A stretch of DNA of 64,000 nucleotides from Candidatus Neomicrothrix sp. UBA2974 (GTDB lineage Bacteria; Actinomycetota; Acidimicrobiia; Acidimicrobiales; MedAcidi-G1). The notes beneath the pieces are model-generated. The model worked only from the letters and a program-made list of their open reading frames with translations. It had not been told where the DNA came from and made no database searches. The stretch is from the NCBI GenBank assembly GCA_002348705.1, contig DEAU01000014.1, positions 62,001 to 126,000 of the forward strand, read 5' to 3'. This document shows positions 53,347 to 61,345 of the stretch, piece by piece. Each line of letters begins with the position of its first letter. The first letter of the stretch is position 1. The position numbers and the translations under genes were made by a program.

Positions 53347-54122
53347 CAATCCGCCGTCTCAGTCGCATCTTCGCCTCCGACGGGCGAACAGTAATCATCG
53401 CTCTCGACCACGGTCTGATCGACGGCCCATGCGAGGGATTCGAGGACCCGGCGACGACCATCTCCGCTGTGATCTCTGGTGGAGCCGACGCCATTCTGAC
53501 TTCGTTTGGAATAGCTGAGCGCTTCGCTGCCGAACTCGGGAATGTAGGGCTCATCGTGCGCAGCGATGGTGCCGAAACCAATCTCGGACAACCGAGCGCC
53601 GGGTCGCTGTCACAATTCTTCGGACCGATGGATGCCTTACGGATAGGTGCCGACGCGCTCGTAGTGACAGCCATGCCTGGCTCGGATAGAGAGGCCTCAA
53701 CCCTCGAAACTCTCGCGAACGTGACTTCCGAGGCGCACCGCTGGGGTCTTCCCGTACTCGGAGAGATGGTTCCCGGAGGCTTCAACAGCGGCCCAGAGAC
53801 TCGAGGAACCGAAGCCATAGCGCTCGCTGTTCGCCTCGGAGCAGAGCTTGGTGCCGACTTCATCAAAGCCCCGTATTGCGATGACTACGGCTCCGTCACC
53901 TCGTCGACGTTTGTACCCGTCGTAATTTTAGGTGGCGCAAAGGGAGACGAGCGGTTGATGCTTTCCAACATTCATGCAGCAATCGCCGCAGGCGCCAAAG
54001 GCGTCGCCATCGGTCGCAACGTCTTTCAGTGCGATGATCCGGAGGCTATGACACGTTCAATTGTTGCCATTGTTCACGGGAACGCCTCGGTCGACGACGC
54101 TCTCTCGATTCTTCACGGATGA
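53343..54122 (+). CDS. Class I aldolase of the COG1830/DhnA (LsrF-like) family
   Basis: 259 residues from ATG 53343, overlapping the LLM stop (ATGA). VIIALDHGLIDGP is the DhnA start, followed by GADAILTSFG. The Schiff-base lysine is likely in GADFIKAPYCDDYG. The phosphate site is VVILGGAKGD plus GAKGVAIGRNVFQ. The family includes fructose-bisphosphate aldolase FbaB, LsrF thiolase and aminodideoxyheptulosonate synthase. With a sugar kinase next to it, cleavage of a phosphorylated ketose is the likeliest reaction; LsrF-like thiolysis is the alternative. Six bases separate it from the kinase. Confidence 0.88.
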   Translation: MTIRRLSRIFASDGRTVIIALDHGLIDGPCEGFEDPATTISAVISGGADAILTSFGIAERFAAELGNVGLIVRSDGAETNLGQPSAGSLSQFFGPMDALRIGADALVVTAMPGSDREASTLETLANVTSEAHRWGLPVLGEMVPGGFNSGPETRGTEAIALAVRLGAELGADFIKAPYCDDYGSVTSSTFVPVVILGGAKGDERLMLSNIHAAIAAGAKGVAIGRNVFQCDDPEAMTRSIVAIVHGNASVDDALSILHG

Positions 54123-54128
54123 TCCATC

Positions 54129-55553
54129 ATGTCCCCCTCCTCTGCCATCGTCATCGGCCTCGACGCTGGCACCACATCGACGAAAATGGTCGCTGTCGAT
54201 AATGAGGGAGTCATTCAGGCCAGTGCCGACTCTGACCCGATCCCAACACTTGTGCCATCACCTGGGGCGAGTCTCCAGCAGATGTCGACGATCTGGAATG
54301 CACTCGTTACGGCCTGTCGACGAGGGATGTCCTCTCTGGATAGTTCCACCCCTGTAGCAGCGCTCGCTCTCGCTACGCAGAGTGGATCGGTAGTCCCCGT
54401 TGAGCAACTTGAGGGAGGCGTTGAGCCCAATCTCATCACTTGGATGGACAGACGCTCGCAAGATCTCGTTCGCGATTGGGATGCCGAAACACGGAGAACG
54501 ATTAGATCCCTTAGCGGCTGGACGCCGTCGCCAGGCCTCGGGCTATCGACAATCTCTTGGCTTCGCTCCGAGACGGGTCTCGAGCCATCGAGGTGGGCGT
54601 CGATCGACGACTTTCTTGTCCACGAGCTGACAGGTTCGTGGATCACGAATCCGTCTAACGCTGCCGGCATGCAACTCATGGACGTGTCCTCGCTGTCTTG
54701 GAGTTCCGAACTGTGCAAGATCGCCAAAGTAGAGATGTCTGCACTCTCCGCCCTCTCTCCGTCGGGAGAGCAAGCAGGCCATCTCACGGCTATTGCCGCC
54801 AAGACGATGGCACTCCCACAGGGAATACCAGTGGTTATCGGCGGCCACGACCAATCGTGCGCTGCTTTCGGCCTTGGTCTGACAACACCCGGTTCGGCGT
54901 TGCTCTCCCTAGGCACCGCTTGGGTGCTCACAACGATCACCGATCGAGGCGACACGGCAGTTCTAACTCACAGCTTCAACTTGAGCCCACACGTAGTGCC
55001 AGGCCGTTGGACTGTCTCCAGCCATCTTGGCGACCTCGGTACAACACTGGCTTCGGCAATGCCAAAAGAAGCAAACAAACTGGACAGCAAGCTCGCTCAT
55101 CGCAGCCCGGACATCGACGACCCTTACTTCCTGCTCAGCCTCCCCGACCTAGGAGGCAACAAAGTTGGCCACTTCTCAGGTCCGGCCACTACCGACCCAA
55201 TAGTGCGGCTAAGAGCCGTGATGGAAGCGTGTGCCTTCGAGGCTCGCCTGACCATCGAGCAAACCTCGTCATCGGTTCCCATAAACGATCTGACGCTTGC
55301 CGGTGGCGGCACAAATAGCCGGTTTCTCACTCAGAAGATCGCTGATGCAATAGGTATGCCTCTTACTGTCCGACGCGAAGCCAGCCAGCCCGCCGTGGGA
55401 GCAGCAATGCTCGCCGCCCGCGCCTGCGGTTGGCCAACTCTCACTGACATAAAAACGTCGGTCGAGATGATCCGCCCGTCATGTCGGCACACCGACACCA
55501 TGAACAGGCGTTATGCCGAGTACTGCCGACTGACTTCAGGAGATAGACGATGA
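54129..55553 (+). CDS. FGGY family carbohydrate kinase
   Basis: 474 residues. The first phosphate loop VIGLDAGTTSTKMV, ATQSGS, NLITWMDRRS, VVIGGHDQSCAAFGLG and LAGGGTNSRFLTQKIADAIG are all standard FGGY landmarks. It belongs near xylulokinase, LsrK and related ketose kinases, not glycerol kinase. It phosphorylates a sugar or polyol to feed the preceding aldolase (inference). The last four bases (ATGA) overlap the hydroxyacid dehydrogenase start at 55550. Confidence 0.88.
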   Translation: MSPSSAIVIGLDAGTTSTKMVAVDNEGVIQASADSDPIPTLVPSPGASLQQMSTIWNALVTACRRGMSSLDSSTPVAALALATQSGSVVPVEQLEGGVEPNLITWMDRRSQDLVRDWDAETRRTIRSLSGWTPSPGLGLSTISWLRSETGLEPSRWASIDDFLVHELTGSWITNPSNAAGMQLMDVSSLSWSSELCKIAKVEMSALSALSPSGEQAGHLTAIAAKTMALPQGIPVVIGGHDQSCAAFGLGLTTPGSALLSLGTAWVLTTITDRGDTAVLTHSFNLSPHVVPGRWTVSSHLGDLGTTLASAMPKEANKLDSKLAHRSPDIDDPYFLLSLPDLGGNKVGHFSGPATTDPIVRLRAVMEACAFEARLTIEQTSSSVPINDLTLAGGGTNSRFLTQKIADAIGMPLTVRREASQPAVGAAMLAARACGWPTLTDIKTSVEMIRPSCRHTDTMNRRYAEYCRLTSGDRR

Positions 55554-56557
55554 CCAAGCCGAAGGTTGCGGTGACTATCGGTCAATCGCATTACGACCGA
55601 ATGTTCAGCGCGGAGGCATGGCAACTTCTCGAGGAGGTTTCCACCGTCGTCCATCACAAGGGAGACGAACCGGCAAGTCGTCAGGAACTGATCGATCTCC
55701 TGCCAGGAGTAGTGGCATGCATAACGAGTTGGGGCGTCGCCCAACTGGATACCGAAGTCATAGCGTCGGCCAATTCGCTCGAGTTGATGTCACACATGGG
55801 CAGCAGCATCAAGCGTTTCGTATCGGATTCATTGTGGGATCGCGGCATCCGGGTAACGAGCGCAGGAATCACGTTGGCGCGCGATGTCGCCGAAACCACC
55901 CTTGGCCTCATGATTGTGGGACGTAAGCGGATCTGGCCGCTCGGACGTCACGTGGCAGCCGGCGGGTGGCGTGACGGTCTGGTTTGGGAGCAGTGGGACG
56001 CCCGAGAGCTCACCCGCTCGACTGTTGGTCTCGTGGGGGCAAGCAACGTCGGCCGCCATGTCATCGAACTTCTTTCTCCTTTCCAAACCACCATCCTCGT
56101 TGCCGATCCATACCTCACAAATGAGGAGGCCGCGAGTCTCGGAGTCGAACGGGTCGACCTACACGAATTGGTCACACGGGCCGACGTGGTGTCGCTTCAC
56201 TGCCCCGAGAACGAACACACACGGCACATGCTGAACGCTGAGGTACTCGGCGCAATGAAGGATGGCGCGCTCCTCATCAACACTGCTCGCGGCGGATTGG
56301 TCGACGAGACTTCGCTCATCAACGAGTTGGAAACTGGCAGGATCTTCGCGTTCCTCGACGTCACCGACCCTGAGCCGCCTGCGGTCGACAGTGAACTCCG
56401 GCGACTCGAAAACGTCGTCATCACCCCGCACATCGCGGGATGCATCGAAAATTGCACTCGGATGGGTGAACTCGCAGTGGAAGAGGTGCGGCGCCACTTG
56501 ATGGGCGAACCAGCGATCTACGAGATCCGCCGAGACATGCTGGACCGCATCGCCTGA
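55550..56557 (+). CDS. D-isomer-specific 2-hydroxyacid dehydrogenase
   Basis: 335 residues. The catalytic residues are Arg in INTARGGLVD, Glu in DPEPPAVD and His in TPHIAG. The nucleotide loop reads GLVGASNVGRHV: the second Gly of GxGxxG is Ser, which can still bind NAD but is unusual. MGSSIKRFV and LHCPENEHTRHML are normal. It reduces or oxidises a 2-keto/2-hydroxy acid, perhaps the acid product of aldolase cleavage. Last gene of the plus operon; it converges with the SDR gene, 23 bp apart. Confidence 0.88.
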   Translation: MTKPKVAVTIGQSHYDRMFSAEAWQLLEEVSTVVHHKGDEPASRQELIDLLPGVVACITSWGVAQLDTEVIASANSLELMSHMGSSIKRFVSDSLWDRGIRVTSAGITLARDVAETTLGLMIVGRKRIWPLGRHVAAGGWRDGLVWEQWDARELTRSTVGLVGASNVGRHVIELLSPFQTTILVADPYLTNEEAASLGVERVDLHELVTRADVVSLHCPENEHTRHMLNAEVLGAMKDGALLINTARGGLVDETSLINELETGRIFAFLDVTDPEPPAVDSELRRLENVVITPHIAGCIENCTRMGELAVEEVRRHLMGEPAIYEIRRDMLDRIA

Positions 56558-56580
56558 ATACGCCTGCCGTTTGGCACCGT

Positions 56581-57384
56581 TCAGGCGAGGATTATGCCAC
56601 CATCGACTTCAATCGACTGTCCGGTGATATAGCGAGCATCTTCGCTCGCCAAGAAGGCGATCACCCCGGCAATTTCCTCAGGTTCAGCCAGACGTTTTAG
56701 GGCGGTGTCCTCCGCACGCATGGCTAGCCATTGATCCCCCGTCATATCGAGAGTCTCCCCGATCTCCTCCGCCACCTGACGAACCATTCCCGTAAGCGTG
56801 TTACCTGGGCAAACAGCGTTTACTGTGATCCCGTGGGGTCCAAGTTCCATTGCTGCCGAGCGGGTCACGCCAACCACACCGCTCTTGGTCGCAGAGTATT
56901 CCGCCGAATTGGGCCAACTGGTCTTGCCTGCCATTGACGAGATATTGACGATGGCACCGTGGCCCTGCTTAATCATGATTGGCGCAACAAGACTGTTCGA
57001 CACAAGCACGCCTGTGAGGTTCACAGCCACTAGATCTTCCCAACGTTCGGGTGGTATGTCAGGCAGCGGACCTCCGACATACACGCCTGCACAGGCAACC
57101 AGCACGTCGACGCGCCCCCACTCTTCCACGATCGCTTCAAACGCCTCCGCTTGTTCGGCATGAGAGCGCACGTCACAGGCAATCGCCGTGGTCTGCGCTC
57201 CAAACGCTGCGGCGTCGGCAGCCGTCGTTTCGTTCTGTTCTTCTTCGATGTCGAGGCACGCGACTGATGCGCCCTCAGAAGCGAACCGGATGGCAGCTGC
57301 TCGGCCAATGCCCATTGCTGAGCCTGTGATGACGGCGACTTGGCCAGAAAACCGGTCACTCTCCGACTCTTTGAGCTCAGACAT
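56581..57384 (-). CDS. Short-chain dehydrogenase/reductase (SDR)
   Basis: 267 residues, classical SDR. TGSAMGIGRA is the NAD(P) motif, LVACAGVYVGGP the NAG-like segment, NISSMAG has the catalytic Ser, EYSATKSG the YxxxK. VNAVCPGNTLTG and YITGQSIEVDGG complete the family set. Asp in CLDIEEE suggests NAD preference. It oxidises a secondary alcohol. It is the last gene of a minus set; eight bases of its start overlap the GST gene stop, so it is coupled. Confidence 0.92.
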   Translation of the reverse strand: MSELKESESDRFSGQVAVITGSAMGIGRAAAIRFASEGASVACLDIEEEQNETTAADAAAFGAQTTAIACDVRSHAEQAEAFEAIVEEWGRVDVLVACAGVYVGGPLPDIPPERWEDLVAVNLTGVLVSNSLVAPIMIKQGHGAIVNISSMAGKTSWPNSAEYSATKSGVVGVTRSAAMELGPHGITVNAVCPGNTLTGMVRQVAEEIGETLDMTGDQWLAMRAEDTALKRLAEPEEIAGVIAFLASEDARYITGQSIEVDGGIILA

Positions 57385-58048
57385 GCACCTCTCCTTCTCG
57401 TGGCAGAGAGCGAGGTTCAGACGCTGGGAATATTCCAGGCATGGTTTCGAATCCGGGAATTCGCTTCACCCGGTCGGTCCACCTCCGAAGAGCGGGATAA
57501 TCCATACGAGCAATACCACCTTCTTCGGAGAGGATTACGTCGGGAAATATGGCTATATCGGCAACGGTGGGGTGTTCGCCTGAGCAAACCCAGTCGAGAT
57601 TTTCTTGCTCTCGAAACCAAAGATGCTCATCGAGTACACGGAACAGACGATGGGCCCCAGTCCTGCAGGCTTCGATATCGAATTCGTAGCCGAGATTCAC
57701 ATGTAGACGGGCTGCCGAGGCTGTATTGGTCGTCCCCTCAGCAAAAAGCATCCACTGAGAAGTTTCGCCGATGAGCTCTGGATTGTTGGTCGGGTACCAG
57801 AGACCAGTGGGGTCGTATTTTGAAGCGAGGTAGATGAGAATTGCGTGAGCATCCCTGAGCACGAAGCCGTCGTCGTCGATGACCGGTATGTGACCAAGCG
57901 GGTTGATCTTCTTGAACTCTTCGCCCTTGTGCTCCCACCCGGGGTAGAAGTCGACAAGTATCGACTCGAAGGGAACGTCGAGGATGCTCATCATCAGTCT
58001 CTGCTTGTAGCAATTCACGGAAAGGACGTAGTCGTAAAGTTTGATCAT
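57377..58048 (-). CDS. Glutathione S-transferase-like protein
   Basis: About 223 residues. The start ATG 58048 is preferred (AGGGAG five bases upstream) over GTG 58051. The N-terminal thioredoxin-like domain contains the SVNCYKQR active-site region and HIPVIDDDG (cis-Pro), and the C-terminal helical domain has HPTVADIAIFPDV. GST-like proteins conjugate or cleave thioethers and ethers. Actinobacteria mostly use mycothiol, so the thiol donor is uncertain. Between an SDR and a Rieske-reductase fusion, an etherase or dehalogenase role in aromatic catabolism is possible. Confidence 0.87.
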   Translation of the reverse strand: MIKLYDYVLSVNCYKQRLMMSILDVPFESILVDFYPGWEHKGEEFKKINPLGHIPVIDDDGFVLRDAHAILIYLASKYDPTGLWYPTNNPELIGETSQWMLFAEGTTNTASAARLHVNLGYEFDIEACRTGAHRLFRVLDEHLWFREQENLDWVCSGEHPTVADIAIFPDVILSEEGGIARMDYPALRRWTDRVKRIPGFETMPGIFPASEPRSLPREGEVHV

Positions 58049-58057
58049 CACAGCTCC

Positions 58058-59815
58058 CTAGATATCAAGAACCAGATGAGACGACTTTGCCCTTGAGACA
58101 CAAGTCATTATTCTCTGGCCGGCAAGCTTCTCTGAATCGTTCAGATAAACGTCTTGATGTTCGGGCTCACCTTCAATTACGGCCACTTCGCACGTACCGC
58201 ATGCTCCTTGTTCGCAAGATGACATCAGAGCTATCCCGTTGTCACGAAGTACTTCAAGAATTGTTTTGCCACTTGGAACCTCAAGGGTGAGAGCCGATCT
58301 GGCCAGGCTGACTTCGAACGAAGACGAACTGTCTAATTCGATGGTGTTCTGGAAATACTCAAAGTGGACGGCCTCATCAGGCCATCCAAAATCAGAGGCG
58401 ATATGCCGCGTGGCCTCGAGCATTGGGCCAGGCCCGCATGCATAGATGTGCATCGCTGTCTCATACTCAGCGAGCAGTACTGCCAGTTCCCCTTTCGTCT
58501 CATCTGGTGATAGGCCAAGGTGCAGGACTACTGAATCATCGAGTTTGCGAAGTATCTCGGGAAAGGCGAGATGCCCTTCGGCCTGGGCGAAGTAGTGGAG
58601 TTCATAATCCAACTTGTCCTTTCGCAGCGTCTGAGCCATCGACAACAGGGGCGTTATGCCGATCCCGCCAGCTATCAGAATTGTCTTTACTGTGTCGCGA
58701 CGTAATGGAAAGTTGTTGCGGGGCTCGGAGATGGCCAGGACATCGCCCTCCTTGGCCGTTTCGTGCAGGAACTCAGAACCACCACGTGAATCAGATTCCA
58801 GTTTGACGCCGAGCCGATACAGCAATCCGTCCCCCGGCGCATTTGTCAGCGAATACTGCCGAACCAATCCATTGGGCAAATGCACGTCAATGTGTGCGCC
58901 TGGCTGGTGTGTCGGCAACGGTTCGCCGATGGATTCAAGCTCCAGGCCAACAATGTCCTCGGCAGTCACCCATTTGCGAAGCACTTTTACGCGAAGCGGG
59001 GCCTTGCGTCCTGAGGGAGTCTCGACTTCTGAAAGAGAAACCGGAACCTGTTCGATCGTGGCGACCATCGGCTCCAGCGGAGGTCCATCAAGCGCCTCCA
59101 ACTCGACCATGTCACGTAGACGGGACAATTCCTCGTTGTGATGCCTTAGCGTCCGAAGTCGCTCAGCACCCAGCGGATTGTTGCAGAGAGCTCCTCGAAT
59201 TACCGATCGGTTCGAGTCAACCGGCTGAACGAAAAAGACGACTGTCAACTCACCGCCATCGGGAGTCGCTGTCAACGAAATGGATCGCTCGTCCAGGAAA
59301 TTCCTAGAAGTCGTCGTGAAGTTGTCCGGGTCACCGGTAATGGAAAAGCGATAGTTGGCAAGGTGCCCAAGAACAAGCTCGATCGGAGCATTGACAGAGA
59401 TGCTCCGCAGCACCAGCGTTTCAGAATTCTCAAGCGCCTCAATCTCGGGAAGCTCGCCCACGGGATCTTCGCCCGACCAGATCAGGCCGTAGCGCTCGAC
59501 AGATGGGAAGGTTCTATTGCAAATAGTGCGGGCCGGAGCGTCCACTGGATGGGCAGGAATATACGTGCAGCCGGCTGACCTATTGGCGTACCGCCAGCCA
59601 TGGTATTGACATCGCAATTCAAGCCCGTCGTTCTGCCCAATAGAGAGCCTTAGGCCTCGGTGTAGGCAGCGGTTCTCCCAGACATTGACAAAGTCGTCAT
59701 CAGCACGCCAAAGGGCAAGTTCACGGCCAAGCAACTGGCCCTGAAAGATGTGTCGATACTGCAGGTCCTCCGAACTAGCGATCGGGTGCCAGAGATTCTT
59801 GAAGCTTTCAGTCAC
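58058..59815 (-). CDS. Rieske protein fused to PDR/VanB-type reductase
   Basis: About 585 residues from GTG 59815, which lies seven bases behind GGAGGAG; the ATG at 59878 is less likely. The N-terminal Rieske domain has Cys50-x-His52 and Cys69-x2-His72. Residues about 100-250 form a short SRPBCC-like part that lacks a D-x2-H-x4-H iron site. From about 280 follow the reductase parts: FMN/NAD domain (RQYSLTNAPGD, TILIAGGIGITPLLSMA, YACGPGPMLEA) and a C-terminal 2Fe-2S ferredoxin (CEQGACGTC plus TCVSR). It would carry electrons from NADH to a Rieske centre, but no catalytic iron is evident. It may serve a separate oxygenase. Confidence 0.88.
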   Translation of the reverse strand: MTESFKNLWHPIASSEDLQYRHIFQGQLLGRELALWRADDDFVNVWENRCLHRGLRLSIGQNDGLELRCQYHGWRYANRSAGCTYIPAHPVDAPARTICNRTFPSVERYGLIWSGEDPVGELPEIEALENSETLVLRSISVNAPIELVLGHLANYRFSITGDPDNFTTTSRNFLDERSISLTATPDGGELTVVFFVQPVDSNRSVIRGALCNNPLGAERLRTLRHHNEELSRLRDMVELEALDGPPLEPMVATIEQVPVSLSEVETPSGRKAPLRVKVLRKWVTAEDIVGLELESIGEPLPTHQPGAHIDVHLPNGLVRQYSLTNAPGDGLLYRLGVKLESDSRGGSEFLHETAKEGDVLAISEPRNNFPLRRDTVKTILIAGGIGITPLLSMAQTLRKDKLDYELHYFAQAEGHLAFPEILRKLDDSVVLHLGLSPDETKGELAVLLAEYETAMHIYACGPGPMLEATRHIASDFGWPDEAVHFEYFQNTIELDSSSSFEVSLARSALTLEVPSGKTILEVLRDNGIALMSSCEQGACGTCEVAVIEGEPEHQDVYLNDSEKLAGQRIMTCVSRAKSSHLVLDI

Positions 59816-60281
59816 TGGAACACTCCTCCGGGATCGCACCTTTATGCGACGCCGAATTCTCGAAGTCGACGGCGGCATCCAACATCCATTTTGTCAGCCC
59901 TGATTGGCTTCTCAACTCGCGGACAGAATGGGAGCGGTTCTGGACGTTGATCTTAAACAATTGCCTTGTTGTGGCTCACGCTCTTCTAGTTGCAACACAG
60001 GGTCTCAGCGATTGATTGTCGCACAGGGCCACATACTTCCAACCACACCGACGTGGCAGTTTGGCGAAGCGCGAAAATCGACTGGAGGGTTCGACATGAC
60101 CTACGCACGTCTGCAAATCATCATCTCTATCCCCTTTTAGAACGCCTGAACTATTGCTATTGCTATTGCTATTGTCACTCTCATCGCTGACTCCGACATC
60201 AAAGAACTAACCGAAGCACTCCAAGGCCAGACCTTTGAAGTAACCGCCTTCACAGCTCCGATCCCGCTCTCGGAGGCGACC
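59816..60281. other. Intergenic region upstream of the selenoprotein gene
   Basis: 466 bases with no gene I can support. It holds the leader of the minus-strand Rieske fusion and a (CTATTG)4 microsatellite. An open stretch from 60150 to 60281 is in frame with the selenoprotein and reads like its family's N-terminus from about 60183, but has no ATG, GTG or TTG. Confidence 0.6.
60151..60174. repeat. Hexanucleotide microsatellite (CTATTG)4
   Basis: Four exact copies of CTATTG in tandem, just before the conserved N-terminus of the selenoprotein reading frame. The unit is a multiple of three, so copy-number change would not shift the frame. Confidence 0.9.
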
Positions 60282-61328
60282 GTGGCGATCGTCACAACGG
60301 CATCGCTGCATCATCCCGAACAGGACGACTTCGAGGTGATGGACACCAGTTACCGGATCCTCGACGGCAATCGACGTGACTTTGTAACCGGGCACTGGAG
60401 TCCCAACTTCGATGGAACCGGATTCGCATACGACATGAACACCGTCTTCCCACTCGACCGGCTTGAAGAATTAGCCGAGCAGGGCGTGATCGGCCGGGTC
60501 GCCGACCAGCACTTGGCCTATGCCGGCAATCAGTTTGACCTGTCAACTATCCGGATGGACTCCGGTCCGGCCGGAGCCAAGTGGATGCATGAGAAGGGCG
60601 TCGACATCGTCCTGCTCACCCCAGTTTGACCGCTCTGCACGCGCACCGTGAGTGTGCTCGCCCACGTTTTTGAAGCTACCGGGATGGCAACCGTTGCCCT
60701 CGGTTCAATCCGCAAACAGATCGAGTCCGGTGCCCCGCCACGCGGCCTGTGGTGTGACTTCCCGCTCGGCCGGCCGCTGGGCAAGCCAGGCGATCCGGAG
60801 TTCCAACACCGTGTGCTAGAGGCAGCCTTCGCCCTGTTGGACTCCTCCGAACCGGTGCTCGCCGTCTTCGACCAGGCAATTCCCGACAGCGGTGACGAGA
60901 TGCTCGCCTGCCCTGTGCCCCCACACCACGATCCCGACGTGCACCCAGCAGTTGATGAGGCACGGGGACTTCGCGCTGCCTACGACCGCGGTATGGCTAT
61001 GAGTGACGGACGGTTCGGCGCAGGTCGAGTCGTCGACGCTGCTGACATCCCCACCGCCATCGAAGCGTTCATCCGTGTCGCCAAGGGCACCGATTGGAAG
61101 GAGGCGGGTATCCCCGGTTTGCCGATGCGGGTGAGTCACGACATCCGCAGCTACTACGAAACCGCTGCACTGGCGATGGTCGACCACGCACCCGCGGCGT
61201 GGGCCAGCACCCGCTGGTTCTACGACCAGACCGAGACCGGCAAGGTCATGATGGCCGCCCGTCAGGCGATGCAGGAACAGAACGCGCCACAGCCGATGTG
61301 GTTCTACCTCACGCCGGGAGACCGCTGA
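60282..61328 (+). CDS. GrdB-family selenoprotein (glycine/sarcosine/betaine reductase selenoprotein B-like), UGA-encoded Sec
   Basis: One frame of 348 residues interrupted only by TGA at 60627-60629, which I read as Sec116 in LLTPVUPLC. In this family Sec sits in this TPVUP-C context, and the frame continues with typical blocks (AHVFEATGMATVALGSIRKQIE, CDFPLGRPLGKPGDPEFQHRVL, PTAIEAFIRVAKGTDWKEAG). U116 and Cys119 form a U-x2-C redox pair. True GrdB acts in anaerobic glycine reductase; relatives in aerobes have no known reaction, and no GrdA partner is here. GTG 60282 has GGAGG five bases upstream. Family-like residues extend about 33 codons further (MADSDI-like, with ATC at 60183 in place of ATG), so the N-terminus may be truncated. 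Confidence 0.85.
60641..60657 (+). promoter_or_regulatory. Bacterial SECIS-like hairpin after the UGA
   Basis: GCGCAC and GTGTGC form a 6-bp stem (one G-U pair) around the loop CGUGA, beginning 11 bases after the UGA; the loop starts 18 bases after it. A G within the first two loop bases followed by U fits the bacterial SECIS pattern recognised by SelB. Confidence 0.65.
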
Positions 61329-61345
61329 CGCGAGCGCTAGACCAA

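Noticed and set aside
53343..55553. Autoinducer-2 processing (LsrF/LsrK)
   Set aside because: The families are related, but no Lsr transporter, LsrR or LsrG is present, so a general sugar route is equally possible.
60627..60629. Nonsense mutation in a GrdB-like pseudogene
   Set aside because: The neighbouring TetR gene is a pseudogene, so this was considered. However, the TGA sits exactly in the TPVUPLC context, the frame is otherwise free of stops for 348 codons, and a SECIS-like hairpin follows.
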